A program made the position numbers and the translations under genes. Shown piece by piece: positions 46,850 through 58,018 of a DNA stretch of 64,000 nucleotides (the stretch's first letter is position 1; the number at the start of each line of letters is the position of its first letter). The notes beneath the pieces are model-generated. The model did no database searches. It had not been told where the DNA came from and saw only the letters and a list, made by a program, of their open reading frames with translations. This stretch comes from Valencia hispanica. Its lineage: Eukaryota; Chordata; Actinopteri; Cyprinodontiformes; Valenciidae. The DNA lies in assembly GCA_963556495.2 (NCBI GenBank), contig OY747702.1, forward strand, positions 38,540,180 to 38,604,179, in the 5' to 3' direction.

Positions 46850-49800
46850 TATTCAATTGAAATTCAAAAATACTTTATTGATCCCAGAGGGAAATTAAGT
46901 GTTGGTATAGCTCATATAATTAATTCTTTAAGGAGTTGTTGTAGATGATGATGGCTGTGGGCAGGAGGGATTTCCTGTAGCGGTCTGTATTGCAGCGAAA
47001 CTGAAGAAGCCTCCGACTGAAGACACTCTGTTGTTGTATGACTGTCTCATGAAGAGGATGCTCAGCGTTGTCCATAATTTTTTTGATTTTATGAAGAATC
47101 CTTCTTTGCATTATCATCTGCAGATTTTCCACAGTTGTCCCAAGAACAGAACCAGCCTTCTTTATCAGGTTGTTGAGCCTTTTTAAATCCCTGGCTCTGA
47201 TGCTGCTACCCCAACAGATGATGGCTGAAGAGATTACACTCTCCACAACAGACTTGTAGAAGATCTGCAGCATCTTGCTGCAAACCTTGAAGGACCTAAG
47301 CTTCCTCAAGAAGTACAGTCTGCTCTGTCCCTTCTTGTAGAAGGCTTCACTGTTGCACCTTCAGTCCAGTCTGTTGTCAAGGTGAACTCCGAGGTATTTA
47401 TATTCCTCAACCACCTCCACTTCTTCTCCCATGATGGAAACAGTGTTTGACTTATCCCTGTTTCTTCTGAAATCTACAATCATCTCCTTTGTTTTGTTCA
47501 CATTCAAGGTGAGATGATTGTTTCCACACCATGTCACAAAGCGGTCCACCATCTCTCTGTATTCAGCTTCTTGTTCATCTCTGATACACCCGACAATTAC
47601 AGAGTCATCTGAGTATTTCTGCAGATGACAGGTCTCTGATTTGTACTGGAAGTCTGAGGTGTACAGAGTTAAAAGGAAGGGTGAGAGTACGGTCCCTTGT
47701 GGTGCTCCTGTGCTGCTGATCACCTGGTTTGACACACAATTCTCCAGTCTCACAGATTGTGGTCTGTTTGTCAGGTAGTCATTGATCCAGGCGATTGTTG
47801 AGGGCTCTACCTGTGTCTTCAGGAGTTTCTGACAAAGCAAATCAGGCTGAATTGTGTTAAATGCACTGGAGAAATCAAAGAACATGATCCTCACAGTGCT
47901 GCCTGCTTTGTCCAGATGACAGTGGGTTGGTTGAAGTAGGTGGATGATGGCATCTTCAACTCCAACTCCACAGCGATAAGCAAACTGCAGTGGGTCCTGA
48001 TACGTTCTTGTTTGCTTACTCAGGGGTGGCAACAGGAGTCTCTCCAGGACCTTCATGATGTGGGATGTCAGGGCAACGGGTCTATAGTCATTGATGACTG
48101 ATGGGTGAGTTCTTTTGGGTACTGGAACAAGGCAGGATGTCTTCCAAACCACTGGAACCTTCTCCTGAGTTAGGCTAAGGTTGAAGATGTGCTGCAGAAT
48201 CCCACAGAGCTGCTCTGCACAGGCCTTCAGGACTCTGGGGCTGACACCATCTGGACCTGCAGCCTTGTTCCGGTTCAGTTTTTCCAGCTGCCTCTTCACC
48301 TGACTTCTAGAGACAGACAAGTGGGAGGGGGAGGCAAAGGGGGTAGCAGCATTTCCTGACTTGGTTGAGGTCAAACTTGTGGAATTAGAAGAGTCCATGG
48401 CTGAGGTGAAGGATAAAACATCCGAGGTGTAACAGGAAAGCTGTTGATCAGAGGAGAGTGGGATGTCTGTTTGGCTGGGAACAGGAGAGGGGGATGCTGA
48501 GCTAGTTCCTGAACTGAACCTGTTGAAGAATATGTTCAGTTCATCGGCTCTGTCCAGACTTCCATCTATCCAATCCTTCTTGTCCTTAAAACCTGTGATC
48601 TTTTTCATTCCTGACCAGACATCTCGGACATTGTTCCTCTGTAGTTTGTTCTCCAGCTTCTTCCTGTAAGCCTCCTTGCTGTCGCTGATCTTTACCTTAA
48701 GTTGCTTCTGTATTCTCCTCAGTAATTCCCTGTCTCCCTCCCTGAAGGGTCTTTTTTTCTTGTTTAGCAATTCCTTCAGGTCACTGGTGATCCAGGGTTT
48801 GTTATTAGGGAAGCATCTCACTGTTCTGGTGGGGATGATGTTGTCGACACAGAAGTTTATATAGTCAGTCACACACTCAGTCATGGCATTGATGTCCTCT
48901 CCATGTGCTTGGCAAAAAGTCATCCAGTCTGTGGTTGCAAAACAACCCTGCAGGGCTTCTTCAGCTTCCTGTGACCATTTTCTCACAGTTCGTTTTGTCA
49001 CAGGTTGCCTCTGAACAAGGGGTTTATATTCTGAACAGAGAAAAACAAGATTGTGATCTGATTGTCGCAGAGGAGGTCTTGGTTTGGACATGTATGAATC
49101 CTTTACATTTGCATAAAACAAATCCAAGGTCCTGTTTTCTCTTTTAGAGCAGCGGACAAACTGTTGAAATGTTGGAAGTGTAGTAGAGAGCGAGGCATGA
49201 TTAAAATCACCAGATATTGCCACAAATGCATTGGGGTGCTGTGTCTGTAGCTTAGCAACAATGGAACTGATGACATCACATCCATTGTCGGCAACGGCTG
49301 AAGGGGGAATGTAAACAACTGCCAAAATTAGACGGGTGAACTCTCTTGGTAAATAATATGGCCGAAAACTCACTGCCAAGAGTTCGACATCTGGGCTGCA
49401 GAGACGACACTTCACAGTAACATGTCCTGGATGACACCATCTGTTGTTTACAAGCACTGCTACTCCACCACCTTTCCTTTTTCTGCTCGTCTTCAGATCT
49501 CTGTCTGCTCGTACAGTCAGGAAGCCTGGCAGAGAGACATTGGAGTCGGGGATATGATCCAGCAGCCACGTCTCCGTAAAACACATAACACTGCATTCAC
49601 GGTACTCTGGCTGAGTCCTTGTAAGGGCTTGGAGTTCATCCATCTTGTTAGCCAGTGATCTTACATTGCCCATTATGATCGATGGAAGAGATGGCTTGAA
49701 CTTCCTCTTTCTCTGTCTCCTTTTCGCTCCTGCTCTGCATCGACGTCTCCTCCTTATCAACTCATCAGGGATTTGGGGTTTCAGTTTAGGTATTATTTCA

Positions 49801-50090
49801 GCTTTTGCAATGTTAATCAGCTGCTCCCGGCTGTAAACCACAATGTTGCCATGGTTACGCATCATAACAAATTGTCAAAAAAGGAAAAATTTACTGCAAA
49901 AATCCTTCCAGCTTCACAGCACCAAAAACTAGAAAGTATACAGGTAGAAAAAAATGCAATCTTCTTTAAGAAATAAGAGGAACCAATGTACAAAAAAACA
50001 AAACTTAATATGTAGCCAACAGAGCCACTCCAACATGCAGCCACCCAGAGCAGCGCAACATGCAGCTCCAGTTGAAACTGTTGTTGATAT
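46850..50090 (-). mobile_element. Rex1/CR1-like LINE, nearly full length
   Basis: The 3' end lies at the left (GAAATTCAAAAATACTTTAT, then TGATCCCAGAGGGAAATT). One minus-strand frame spans 49865-46920, and the 5' leader probably begins near 50090. The same 3' end occurs at 13646-13730 and in the opposite orientation at 59860-60085, showing an actively copied family. I assign it to the Rex1/Babar (CR1/Jockey-related) group from domain order and the ATAAAGTATTTT-type tail; the clade is not verified. No clear target duplication was found. Confidence 0.8.
46920..49865 (-). pseudogene. LINE endonuclease/reverse transcriptase with one in-frame stop
   Basis: The frame reads 834 codons (49865-47361), meets TGA at 47360-47358, and continues in the same frame to TAA at 46920, about 980 codons in total. 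A basic N-terminus (IRRRRR, KRRQRKRK) precedes an apurinic endonuclease domain (about residues 60-285) with GNVRSL, CFTETWL, SGDFNHA and QSDHNLV. The reverse transcriptase (about 530-800) shows AGPDGV, DYRPVALT, FDFSSAFN (Asp 664), GAPQGTVLSP (about 720) and YSDD (Asp 753-754). The stop lies where a Trp is expected (LD-stop-RCN), so it looks like TGG to TGA. I see no other lesion, but mild missense damage cannot be excluded. Confidence 0.85.
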
Positions 50091-50700
50091 TTAGCAATTT
50101 TTTTTACTCCATTGTAACGGGACCAGGCAGGATGGCTCTTGTCATTCTCTTTTCAGGCCATGGACAGGCCTGTGGTTTTACTCTTTTGTCAGCGTTCAGT
50201 TACTATTTTCTTCCACTTCTGTAGAGGATTTCATTCTTCCAGCCATGGTCCTTGTCATGACTTAATCTTCTGGCTTTACTTCGTTCACCAGAAAAGACCG
50301 AACCAACACCAACTCACCAGGGAGACAAGTTGAAGTGATGGGATAGATTTTGAGGCTGCAGGGCATTTGGGGTTGTGATCCTGAGTGGTAAACGGACTAT
50401 AAATTTTTTCTTCTAAGATGTTGTTGTGTACATTCAGCATTGTTAATCCCATGGTATAATGAAGTAAAAAGACAGAATTTCTTCAGTTTAATATTGTTGT
50501 TTTAGCAAAATAATCAATCATTCTGTTGATACTTTTGTTCTTAACTTCTGTAGCTCTCTTTAACATGCTGAAAATCAATTTATTAGTGTTTAGAGCACTG
50601 GTTCTACATCTAGTTTTTGAGAACTGACCACAGGTTCCCAGTGGGGTTACCATCAGAGGAGTTTTTCTGACCAAAGGTCCAAAATGTAAGTGTTTTGATT
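50091..50700. other. unassigned stretch
   Basis: No gene recognised; may include part of the LINE 5' end. Confidence 0.35.
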
Positions 50701-51623
50701 AGTGCTGTGATGAGATTAAAAAACTCTGAGTTAATTAATTGTGATCTGTAATGAATTAATCAAATGAATCTCTTTTTTAATCTTACCTAATAATTGCTGA
50801 GAAAAGCCGTCATTTCGAGGTATTTTCTTTTAAACCCATTACATTATTGTGGTAGAAAAAAAGTTTCATATATATAAATAAAAAAACTGGGTTCATGAAG
50901 TCATTTATTGTATTTAACAGACTTGTACAGATGCAGTCCCAGTCATTTACATTCTGCTGTTTTTGTGACTAGCCCCAAGTGGAGTCCTTCTGCTTCGAGC
51001 ATGCGTCATAAGCATTCTGGACGCAGTGAGGTACATATCTTTTCTGAGTCCAGCTGCATTACGGGTTAAAACAACACGTAATATACGCATTATTTTTGAT
51101 ACTGATGGCTTGCCATACCGGTGGACCTGGGCGGGTGGGTGGAGCTGCAGTGACAGTGAGACAGGAGAGCGTCACGCTGCTCGGTGAGAGTAACAACTTT
51201 ACATGCTTCACTCAAACGTTTCCAATAACCCATAGAAAGTTACTAGATTTGCCGTAAGTCGCTTTTTTTGTGAGAAAAAGAATCTCTAGAGGGGTCTAAA
51301 AACTCGCCAAATATAGCAAAGTTGGCAACATTGTCTGCAACCCACCGTTCCTCCTCACCTCGCCCTCCTCACTACGATGGAAGCCAGTCATCGTCTGATG
51401 AGTTTACAGCCAATCGATGTCCACTTCAGGGTGTGGTTAACCCTGAACACCTCAAGCACAAGAAGCCCGGTGCATAAAATGGATTTTATTTAAAAGCAAC
51501 TCCCATGCAGAAGCTGTAAAATTAAAGATTTAAAATTTGATTAACGCGATTGAAAAACGTAGGGTGCTATAAATATGGCTGTAATTAATTAATCGCAATG
51601 ACGCGATAATTTGACACCCCTAG
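50701..51623. mobile_element. candidate MITE with TTAATTAATCG-type ends
   Basis: The left end AGTGCTGTGATGAGATTAAA followed by GAGTTAATTAATTGTGATC and the right end, reversed, AGGGGTGTCAAATTATCGCG followed by GATTAATTAATTACAG are imperfectly inverted. The interior has GTCTAAAAACTCGCCAAAT and GCAAAGTTGGCAACATTG, typical of fish hAT-like MITEs. A piece of similar sequence (TTAATCAC, CACGATTAATTAAC) follows the intact Tc1 at 59590. Target duplications are not clear. Confidence 0.5.
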
Positions 51624-52090
51624 TTTTTATCTTGGAACCGCTTGATCACTTTTGCAGTGTCACACAGGGCTCCATCATGCTGGGATATCCACAGATCATC
51701 ACCAGACTGTTACCAGGTTGCAGGAAAAAAGTCACTGTTGTCAGTTTGATTCCACCCTTTATTAATGGAAAGGAGGAGTCATCAGAAAAAAAAAAAATCA
51801 TCACTCATTTGCTGTCTATTCTAGTACTTTCTGGTGAATGTCAATCTCTTATATACCTTTCTTGTGTCCTGATGGACCTGCAGCCAATATTATGCAAACC
51901 CTGCACTGTTGGGATCACGATTCTGTAGCAAACTTGTATTTCACTCCCCAAAGTTTTCTCTGAATGTCTAAATAGGTAACGCCTTGTGGTCATCTGCTTT
52001 GGCTTGATTAGACCACATCTGTAAGGTCAGACTGCAGAATAAGTCAGTAAACTCAGATTGCTGCAAATACCAATTCAGAATTAGCAAAGG
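51624..52090 (-). mobile_element. decayed Tc1, same family as 27351-28514
   Basis: TTGATCACTTTTGCAGTG, GGGCTCCATCATGCTGGG, ATCACCAGACTGTTACCAGG and CACCCTTTATTAATGG match in order the minus-strand transposase region at 27780-27890. Frames are lost. Confidence 0.5.
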
Positions 52091-52759
52091 TTTGTCTCAT
52101 TTACAGCAAATGCAAGTTACTATTAATAAAACCTACATAGCTGTTTTGTTGCTAATGTTAAACTACATACAGTATAGCTATAACAAATAGTGCATGAGGG
52201 ATTCTAGAGGAAAAGAAACACCAGGAATTATTCTGATTATTCATTTTAACAGAAGGTGTTTTTTAATATCCTCAAAGCTTTGAATATTTATAAATAGAGA
52301 GACCTAATAACTGTGGTAAGAAATTATAAAAATGCAAAAAAAAAAGCTGAACTTGCAGATTCAGCAGAGTTAATCTTTTATAATCTATATTAATAATGCA
52401 TCATCAGTATAAGCCAGGAATTCATCCTGGGGCTTTCTATACTTTAAGATAACACACACTTATGTACACGTTTTACCTTCACACTAGGTTTCATTACAAA
52501 TTTATTTCAAATGAATAACAGGCAGAGCAATAATCACAGTAATGAGTATTTTTTTCTTCTGTTCGCATCACACTGCAGCTTCTCCAAATGCTGCCCTGTC
52601 TTTCTGTCACATGTTTATAGTGTGAATGCCTCTCTGACAGCCAGCGTTTTGGTGAAACATGTCAACTGTCAGCTGAGACATGTTCATGGTTTTATTTCCA
52701 TCAGACGAAGCGGTCACAGTCTTTACACAAGCGCTAACATCTCTCTTTCTGTCTGTCAG
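52091..52759. other. unassigned AT-rich stretch
   Basis: No gene recognised. The open frame 52511-52768 ends at the pyrimidine tract of the candidate exon below and has no known relatives. Confidence 0.35.
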
Positions 52760-52850
52760 AATGACTGATCGGACAGAAGAGAGAAAAATGCAACCAGCTA
52801 ATGGAAGTTAACAGTCCAACCTGAGCGGTTGCAGTATGATCCTCCATGAA
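52760..52850 (+). ncRNA. candidate noncoding exon (5' UTR or lncRNA)
   Basis: CTCTCTTTCTGTCTGTCAG forms a strong acceptor ending at 52759, and GTAAGTACCT a near-consensus donor at 52851, bounding a 91-base segment. All three frames contain stops; one holds a 17-codon upstream-type frame starting ATGACTGATCGG. This fits an internal 5' UTR exon or a lncRNA exon, or a chance pair of sites. Confidence 0.3.
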
Positions 52851-53929
52851 GTAAGTACCTCAGATAGATATAATTAATCTAAAACTGACAGGTGAGTAAA
52901 GCTGATGAGAAAGTAGCAGCACATAGTTATGCTAATGACAATACCTCGATTACTTGACACCAAGAGAGAGTTAATGATTCTGCTCTTTATATGATTAAAA
53001 ATGCAGTTTATGCAGAGGCATCCACAAACAATTGTTTGTTACATAAAAGGAGCAAGCATGACATTTAATGAATAAGGAAATAATAAAAAGAAATTGCAAT
53101 TTTGAATTCCTTGTGTGGAAAAATTAACTCCAACCTTGCTGCTTCCATAGGATTTGGATGTACTAATAAATAACCTAGACCTTTTATTAATGTCTTTATT
53201 ACAATGATCAGTGTGACAACCTCTAAGAAAGCAAGAGTTTGTCTAATTTGTTAGTGAAGGGTGCACAAGTGTGTTAACACAATGTCAAGAAGGAACGAAA
53301 TCAATCTTAGAGAAGCCATTGATGCTACCAATCAGTCTAAGAAATATAATTTATCCCAAGAAAACACATTGTCAATATGTATTTCAATTTGTTTTCCTGT
53401 ATCAAGATTTAACTGGATAAAATATATAAGAAGCCAATTTCCGTATTCTGTTTACCTGACTTGAAAATGTCATAGTTGAGGTTGGTCTCCAGAACAGAGC
53501 TTTGCTAAGTGCAAAGTATTGCTTTTTGAACTTTTTTTGCAGTTATCTTTAATTTGTCCTTTTGTGGGGTTTACTTGTTCAGATTCCCTTGTTAGATAAT
53601 TCAGCATTAAAAATGAATAGAAGCGAGTCATGAAGAGCACTAGCGTGTACTGAAATTTATCTTTTTATTTTTTAAGTGCCGAGTACACAGTCATATTTAT
53701 TACATTAGAATATGCTTTCCAATTAGACTAGTTTGTCAGATTAAAAGTACTTTAAAAAAACAAACCCTTTAAACAGGAAGAAAACATACTATTCATTAAG
53801 CCCACATTTCAGTTTTTCTAATTTTTGGTCTGATGTAATATTTTAATCTTAAATGTTGTTTTCATTAGCTGTTAGCTTTCAACAAATACCTATCAATACA
53901 ACTGTTTGTGTTTTGAGTTTATTTAATGT
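52851..53929. other. AT-rich unassigned stretch
   Basis: No gene or repeat recognised. Confidence 0.4.
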
Positions 53930-54390
53930 TCTTATTCAGTTTATTTGATCATTTTTTGTCTATTTCTTGGTGTTAGTTTAATTAATTTATACTTTAGGTT
54001 ACTTATTTTGGTTGTCTTCCTTCTATATGTTTACATCCTCCCTGTCTGCATCCCTCCCTGCCTCCCTTTGTTTGTCTGATAATTATCGTCAGCTGTTTCC
54101 TGTTTTTCCCCATTAGTCTTCCCAATGTTGCCCTGGTCTTAAATTCCGTCAGTGGACCTGCTATTCCTTGCCAGTTCGTTGTCGTCGTTTCTGCGGCTTC
54201 CTCGTCTCCTTACCTGTCGTCGCTCCCCACATCGTCGCCCTGCTCACTCAGTCCTCTGCCATCCTGCTGTCCGGGTTACTGTTATATTGTAAGTTGCTCC
54301 ACTGCCACTATCTTTTCATTAAGAACCATGCCTTTACCACAAACCTGCTTAATTGCATTTGAGTTTGAGTCACACAGCATGACAAGAATG
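53930..54390 (+). repeat. T- and C-rich dispersed repeat with TCGTCG blocks
   Basis: TCTTAAATTCCGTCAGTGG, TGCCAGTTCGTTGTCGTCG, TCATTAAGAACCATGCC and ATTGCATTTGAGTTTGAGTC follow the order of a common teleost repeat that ends with a TTCATTAAA-type poly(A) region and a CCTGCATTTGAGTC phrase. It is related in style to 23010-23340. The family class is not certain. Confidence 0.5.
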
Positions 54391-54707
54391 TTAAAAACAC
54401 CAATAAATAAATAAAGACAATTCTGTTTTTTCATAAATGTTGTCTATGTTCCACCCTATGCTTTGATGTGTACCAACTCCTTTCACATTACTTTGGCAAT
54501 GTACATTATTCTTTCCAAACCTAAACATTCTGAAAGTTCTTATATCCACACTCTTATTTTTGAGGAAACCCACCAGAATGGAGAATTTAGATGGTGAACA
54601 CACAGAAATCAATTACTTGAAAAACATCCAACAGGAATATAAATATATTCATACCAGTTTGGTCATCATTTGTTTCATCATTTGTCATATTCTGGCTCAG
54701 GGTGAAC
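54391..54707. other. short AT-rich stretch
   Basis: Nothing recognised. Confidence 0.4.
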
Positions 54708-54709
54708 TA

Positions 54710-56067
54710 CAGGTCCTTCTCCAAAAATTAGCATATTGTAATAAAGTTCATTCTTTTCCATAATGTAATGATAAATATTTAACTTTCATACATTTTTACA
54801 TTCATTGCACACCAACTGAAATATTTCAGGTCTTTTGTTGTTTTAAAACTGATGATTTTGGCATACAGCTCATGAAAACCCAAAATTCCTATCTCAAAAA
54901 ATTAGCATATCATGAAAAGGTTCTCTAAACAAGCTATTAACCTAATCATCTGAATCAACTAATTAACTCTAAACACCTCCAAAAGATTCCTGAGGCTTTT
55001 AAAAACTCCCAGCCTGGTTCATTACTCAAAACCGCAATCATGGGTAAGACTGCCGACCTGACTGCTGCCCAGAAGGCCATCATTGACACCCTCAAGCAAG
55101 AGGGTAAGACACAGAAAGATGCCACTTTTGAACCAGAAACAGCGGCAGAAACGCCTGACCTGGGCTACAGAGAAGCAGCACTGGACTGTTGCTCAGTGGT
55201 CCAAATTACTGTTTTCGGATGAAAGCAAATTTTGCATGTCATTCGGAAATCAAGGTGCCAGAGTCTGGAGGAAGACTGGGTAGAAGGAATTGCCTAAATG
55301 CCTGAAGTCCAGTGTCAAGTACCCACAGTCAGTGATGGTCTGGGGTGCCATGTAAGCTGCTGGTGTTGGTCCACTGTGTTTTATCAAGGGCAGGGTCAAT
55401 GCAGCTAGCTATCAGGAGATTTTGGAGCACTTCATGCTTCCATCTGCTGAAAAGCTTTATGGAGATTAAGATTTCATTTTTCAGCACAACCTGGCACCTG
55501 CTCACAGTGCCAAAACCACTGGTAAATTGTTTACTGACCATGGGATTACTGAGCTCAATTGGCCTGCCAACTCTCCTGACCTGAACTCCATAGAGAATCT
55601 GTGGGATATTGTGAAGAGGAAGTTGAGAGACGCAAGACCCAACACTCTGGATGAGCTTAAGGCCGCTATCGAAGCATCCTGGGCCTGCATAACACCTCAG
55701 CAGTGCCACAGGCTGATTGCCTCCATGCCACGCCGCATTGAAGCCAAAGTCAAAGTCATTTCTGCAAAAGGATTCCCGACCAAGTATTGAGTGCATAACT
55801 GAACATAATTATTTGAAGGTTTACTTTTTTAATATTAAAAACACTTTTCTTTTAGTGGTCGGATGAAATATGCTAATTTTTTTAGATAGGAATTTGGGGT
55901 TTTCATGAGCTGTATGCCAAAATCATCAGTTTTAAAACAATAAAAGACCTGAAATATTTCAGTTGGTGTGCAATGAATCTAAAATATATGAAAGTTTAAT
56001 TTTTATCATTACATTATGGAAAATAATGAACTTTATTACAATATGCTAATTCTTTGAGAAGGACCTG
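54710..56067 (+). mobile_element. Tc1 transposon copy A, internally deleted
   Basis: The ends CAGGTCCTTCTCCAAAAATT and the reverse of the right end CAGGTCCTTCTCAAAGAATT are flanked by TA (54708-54709, 56068-56069). The long inverted repeats and most of the interior match copy B at 58019-59574 closely. About 243 bases present in copy B (58394-58636) are missing at 55120/55121. Both ends survive, so it could be a substrate for transposase supplied elsewhere. Confidence 0.92.
55040..55789 (+). pseudogene. Tc1 transposase, broken
   Basis: It starts MGKTADLTAAQKAI like copy B, then loses roughly residues 27-107 (most of both helix-turn-helix units) and changes frame. The catalytic half is readable: LLFSDESKF, then stops replacing Glu and Ser (KTG-stop-KEL, GAM-stop-AAG) and another at GD-stop-DFI. 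The second catalytic residue is changed (QHNLAPAH in place of QHDLAPAH). The SIENLW motif keeps the final Glu. Not functional. Confidence 0.92.
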
Positions 56068-57430
56068 TATGTGCAGCAGGAACACTTCCTCTGTCAGAAC
56101 AGATTGTTGGAATCTGACTGGATGAAAATGTTTCATAATCCACATTGGAAAAGGGTTCAAATTGTTTGTCCAGTACAGCTTACTATAAACACAGCTAATC
56201 ATCCTGAAACTGTGTCAGCCTCATTGCATAGCCATCTACTCTCAGTCCTTTTGATCCCCAATGACACTGCAGACCTGGAGTATCCCTTTAAGGAGCAAAA
56301 TTTGTAGTTCTGTATAGAATGTTCAAAATAGTCAATTAAAAATTAAAACAAGAGATTATAAACCTTCCTATGAAAACTGATATTTAGATGTTATACTAAG
56401 ACATATATGAGTAACTAATAAAGTAGGTAAATGTGGACTTTCTGCATCAATATGCTGCTAAAATAACCTTTGAAAAAATACTGTCAGTTGAAATGCTAAT
56501 TGTGCCATTCCTTCTCAGTACCATTTTCCATGATCTGTATGTAATATTTTGACATGTTCTGTGGCTTTGTGATTTGACCCAGTACCTAGTCTTTCCCACT
56601 AAATGGCAAGAGCAATTTTAAGTTTTTGACTGTCATGGTGAGTTCAACAACTCAATTCTGCTGCATTATTTTTTTCTGGACTGAGCCATTACACAACAAA
56701 CTCCCACCAATAATTCCTTATTGCAGTTTTCACTCCTTCTTCATTTGGCTGCCGAGGCAAAAAGCAGAAGTCGGTATAGGGTTTCACTGTGAACCTGGCT
56801 GGCCTACACCAACATGTAGATTAAACATATCTGGCATCTGGAACACTGTTTGTTGGGTTCAGTGAGCTAGGGCCAGGTGACTCCCACTACATGCAGTCAT
56901 AACAAACTGAATAATTTCTTTTTTTTTTTGGTTTGAGATAATCTGGTCATGCTGACATTTAGCTTCACAAAAGTTAACTAACACTTTTAACAGTACTGTT
57001 TAAACAGAGAACAGTTTTGTGCCCTAACAGAACCATTTGGAGAGCTGCCAGTTGTTAAAAAATAAAACAGATTTAACCCTGTGGAGCTGTATTAGCTGGC
57101 TTATTTAAATTACCCGAAACAATCTGCTCTGGTGAAAATATAACAAATATTGAAGACAAATGCTTAATGTTCTTTTTAAAGTGTGAGGCATATGGAGTAG
57201 ATCAGCAGATTCTTTCTGGTTATGGAGAGATCTAAAACAAAAAGGTAAACTCTGGCGCAGAGGGAAAAGGAATGAACAATGGGATATTCTACAGTATTGA
57301 AAGAAGTCCATACGTTGTCAGAAAAAAAATTAAGCTTCAATGTGATTATACAGTTTGAAGGAAATTTAACCTAGATTTAAGCTAGATTTACTGTACAATT
57401 ATTTTTAAAGAAACACAAACAAAACATGAC
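56068..57430. other. unassigned stretch
   Basis: No gene or repeat family recognised. Confidence 0.4.
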
Positions 57431-57740
57431 AGACAAAATGTGAAAAAGCCAAGCAGTGAAGGAACAGAAATGGCCACCAAGAGAAACAGAGAGCTAATGA
57501 AGTTTAATCAGAGCTGGCAGTTCCTAATGAGATGTTTTCGTGTCCTCATTACGTCAGTGCGACTAACTCCTTTGGAGCAAACCCTGATCCGACCGCAGAG
57601 AAACTTCTTATTTGCTTGTTTTCCCTTTTCCCCATTGCTGCTCTGTCCGTCAATTTTGGCCCAGTTGGGCGGTCCAACCCTCAGAAAATGCAGGTTACCG
57701 CTCATCGGTCCTTCCGGTGCCTCACTGGAGAACACCTGAT
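57431..57740. promoter_or_regulatory. candidate conserved noncoding element
   Basis: Non-repetitive, balanced composition in an AT-rich setting, with motifs often seen in regulatory DNA: AGTTTAATCAGAGCTGG, GTTCCTAATGAGATG and TTACGTCA, a CRE-like site, near 57550. Open frames across it (57440-57739 plus, 57532-57798 plus) look unlike known proteins. This is inference from texture only. Confidence 0.25.
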
Positions 57741-58017
57741 GCAGTTCAATGATGGGTCAGGCAGATATGAAAAAAAGAAGAAAAAACTGTCTAAGTAATG
57801 TGTTGTTTAAAGTCAAGTGCAGAACTACTAAATGAGATTCCTACACCACATATCTGTTTTGCAAATGAATATAACAGAGATCTGATGCCTCCCATGTTGA
57901 GAGGTTTTGGTGGACACCTCCATCGACCCATCGCGTCCTCTGTCTATTGGGTCCAATGATAGAAAATCAGATCTTTGCCCAGAGGAGCTCTACAGGTATA
58001 TATATATATATACACAT
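57741..58017. other. unassigned stretch ending in a short (TA)n
   Basis: Nothing recognised; TATATATATATATACACATA immediately precedes the Tc1 copy B. Confidence 0.4.
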
Positions 58018-58018
58018 A

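Noticed and set aside
48463..49976. Multiple plus-strand frames across the LINE
   Set aside because: Antisense shadows of the minus-strand endonuclease/reverse transcriptase.
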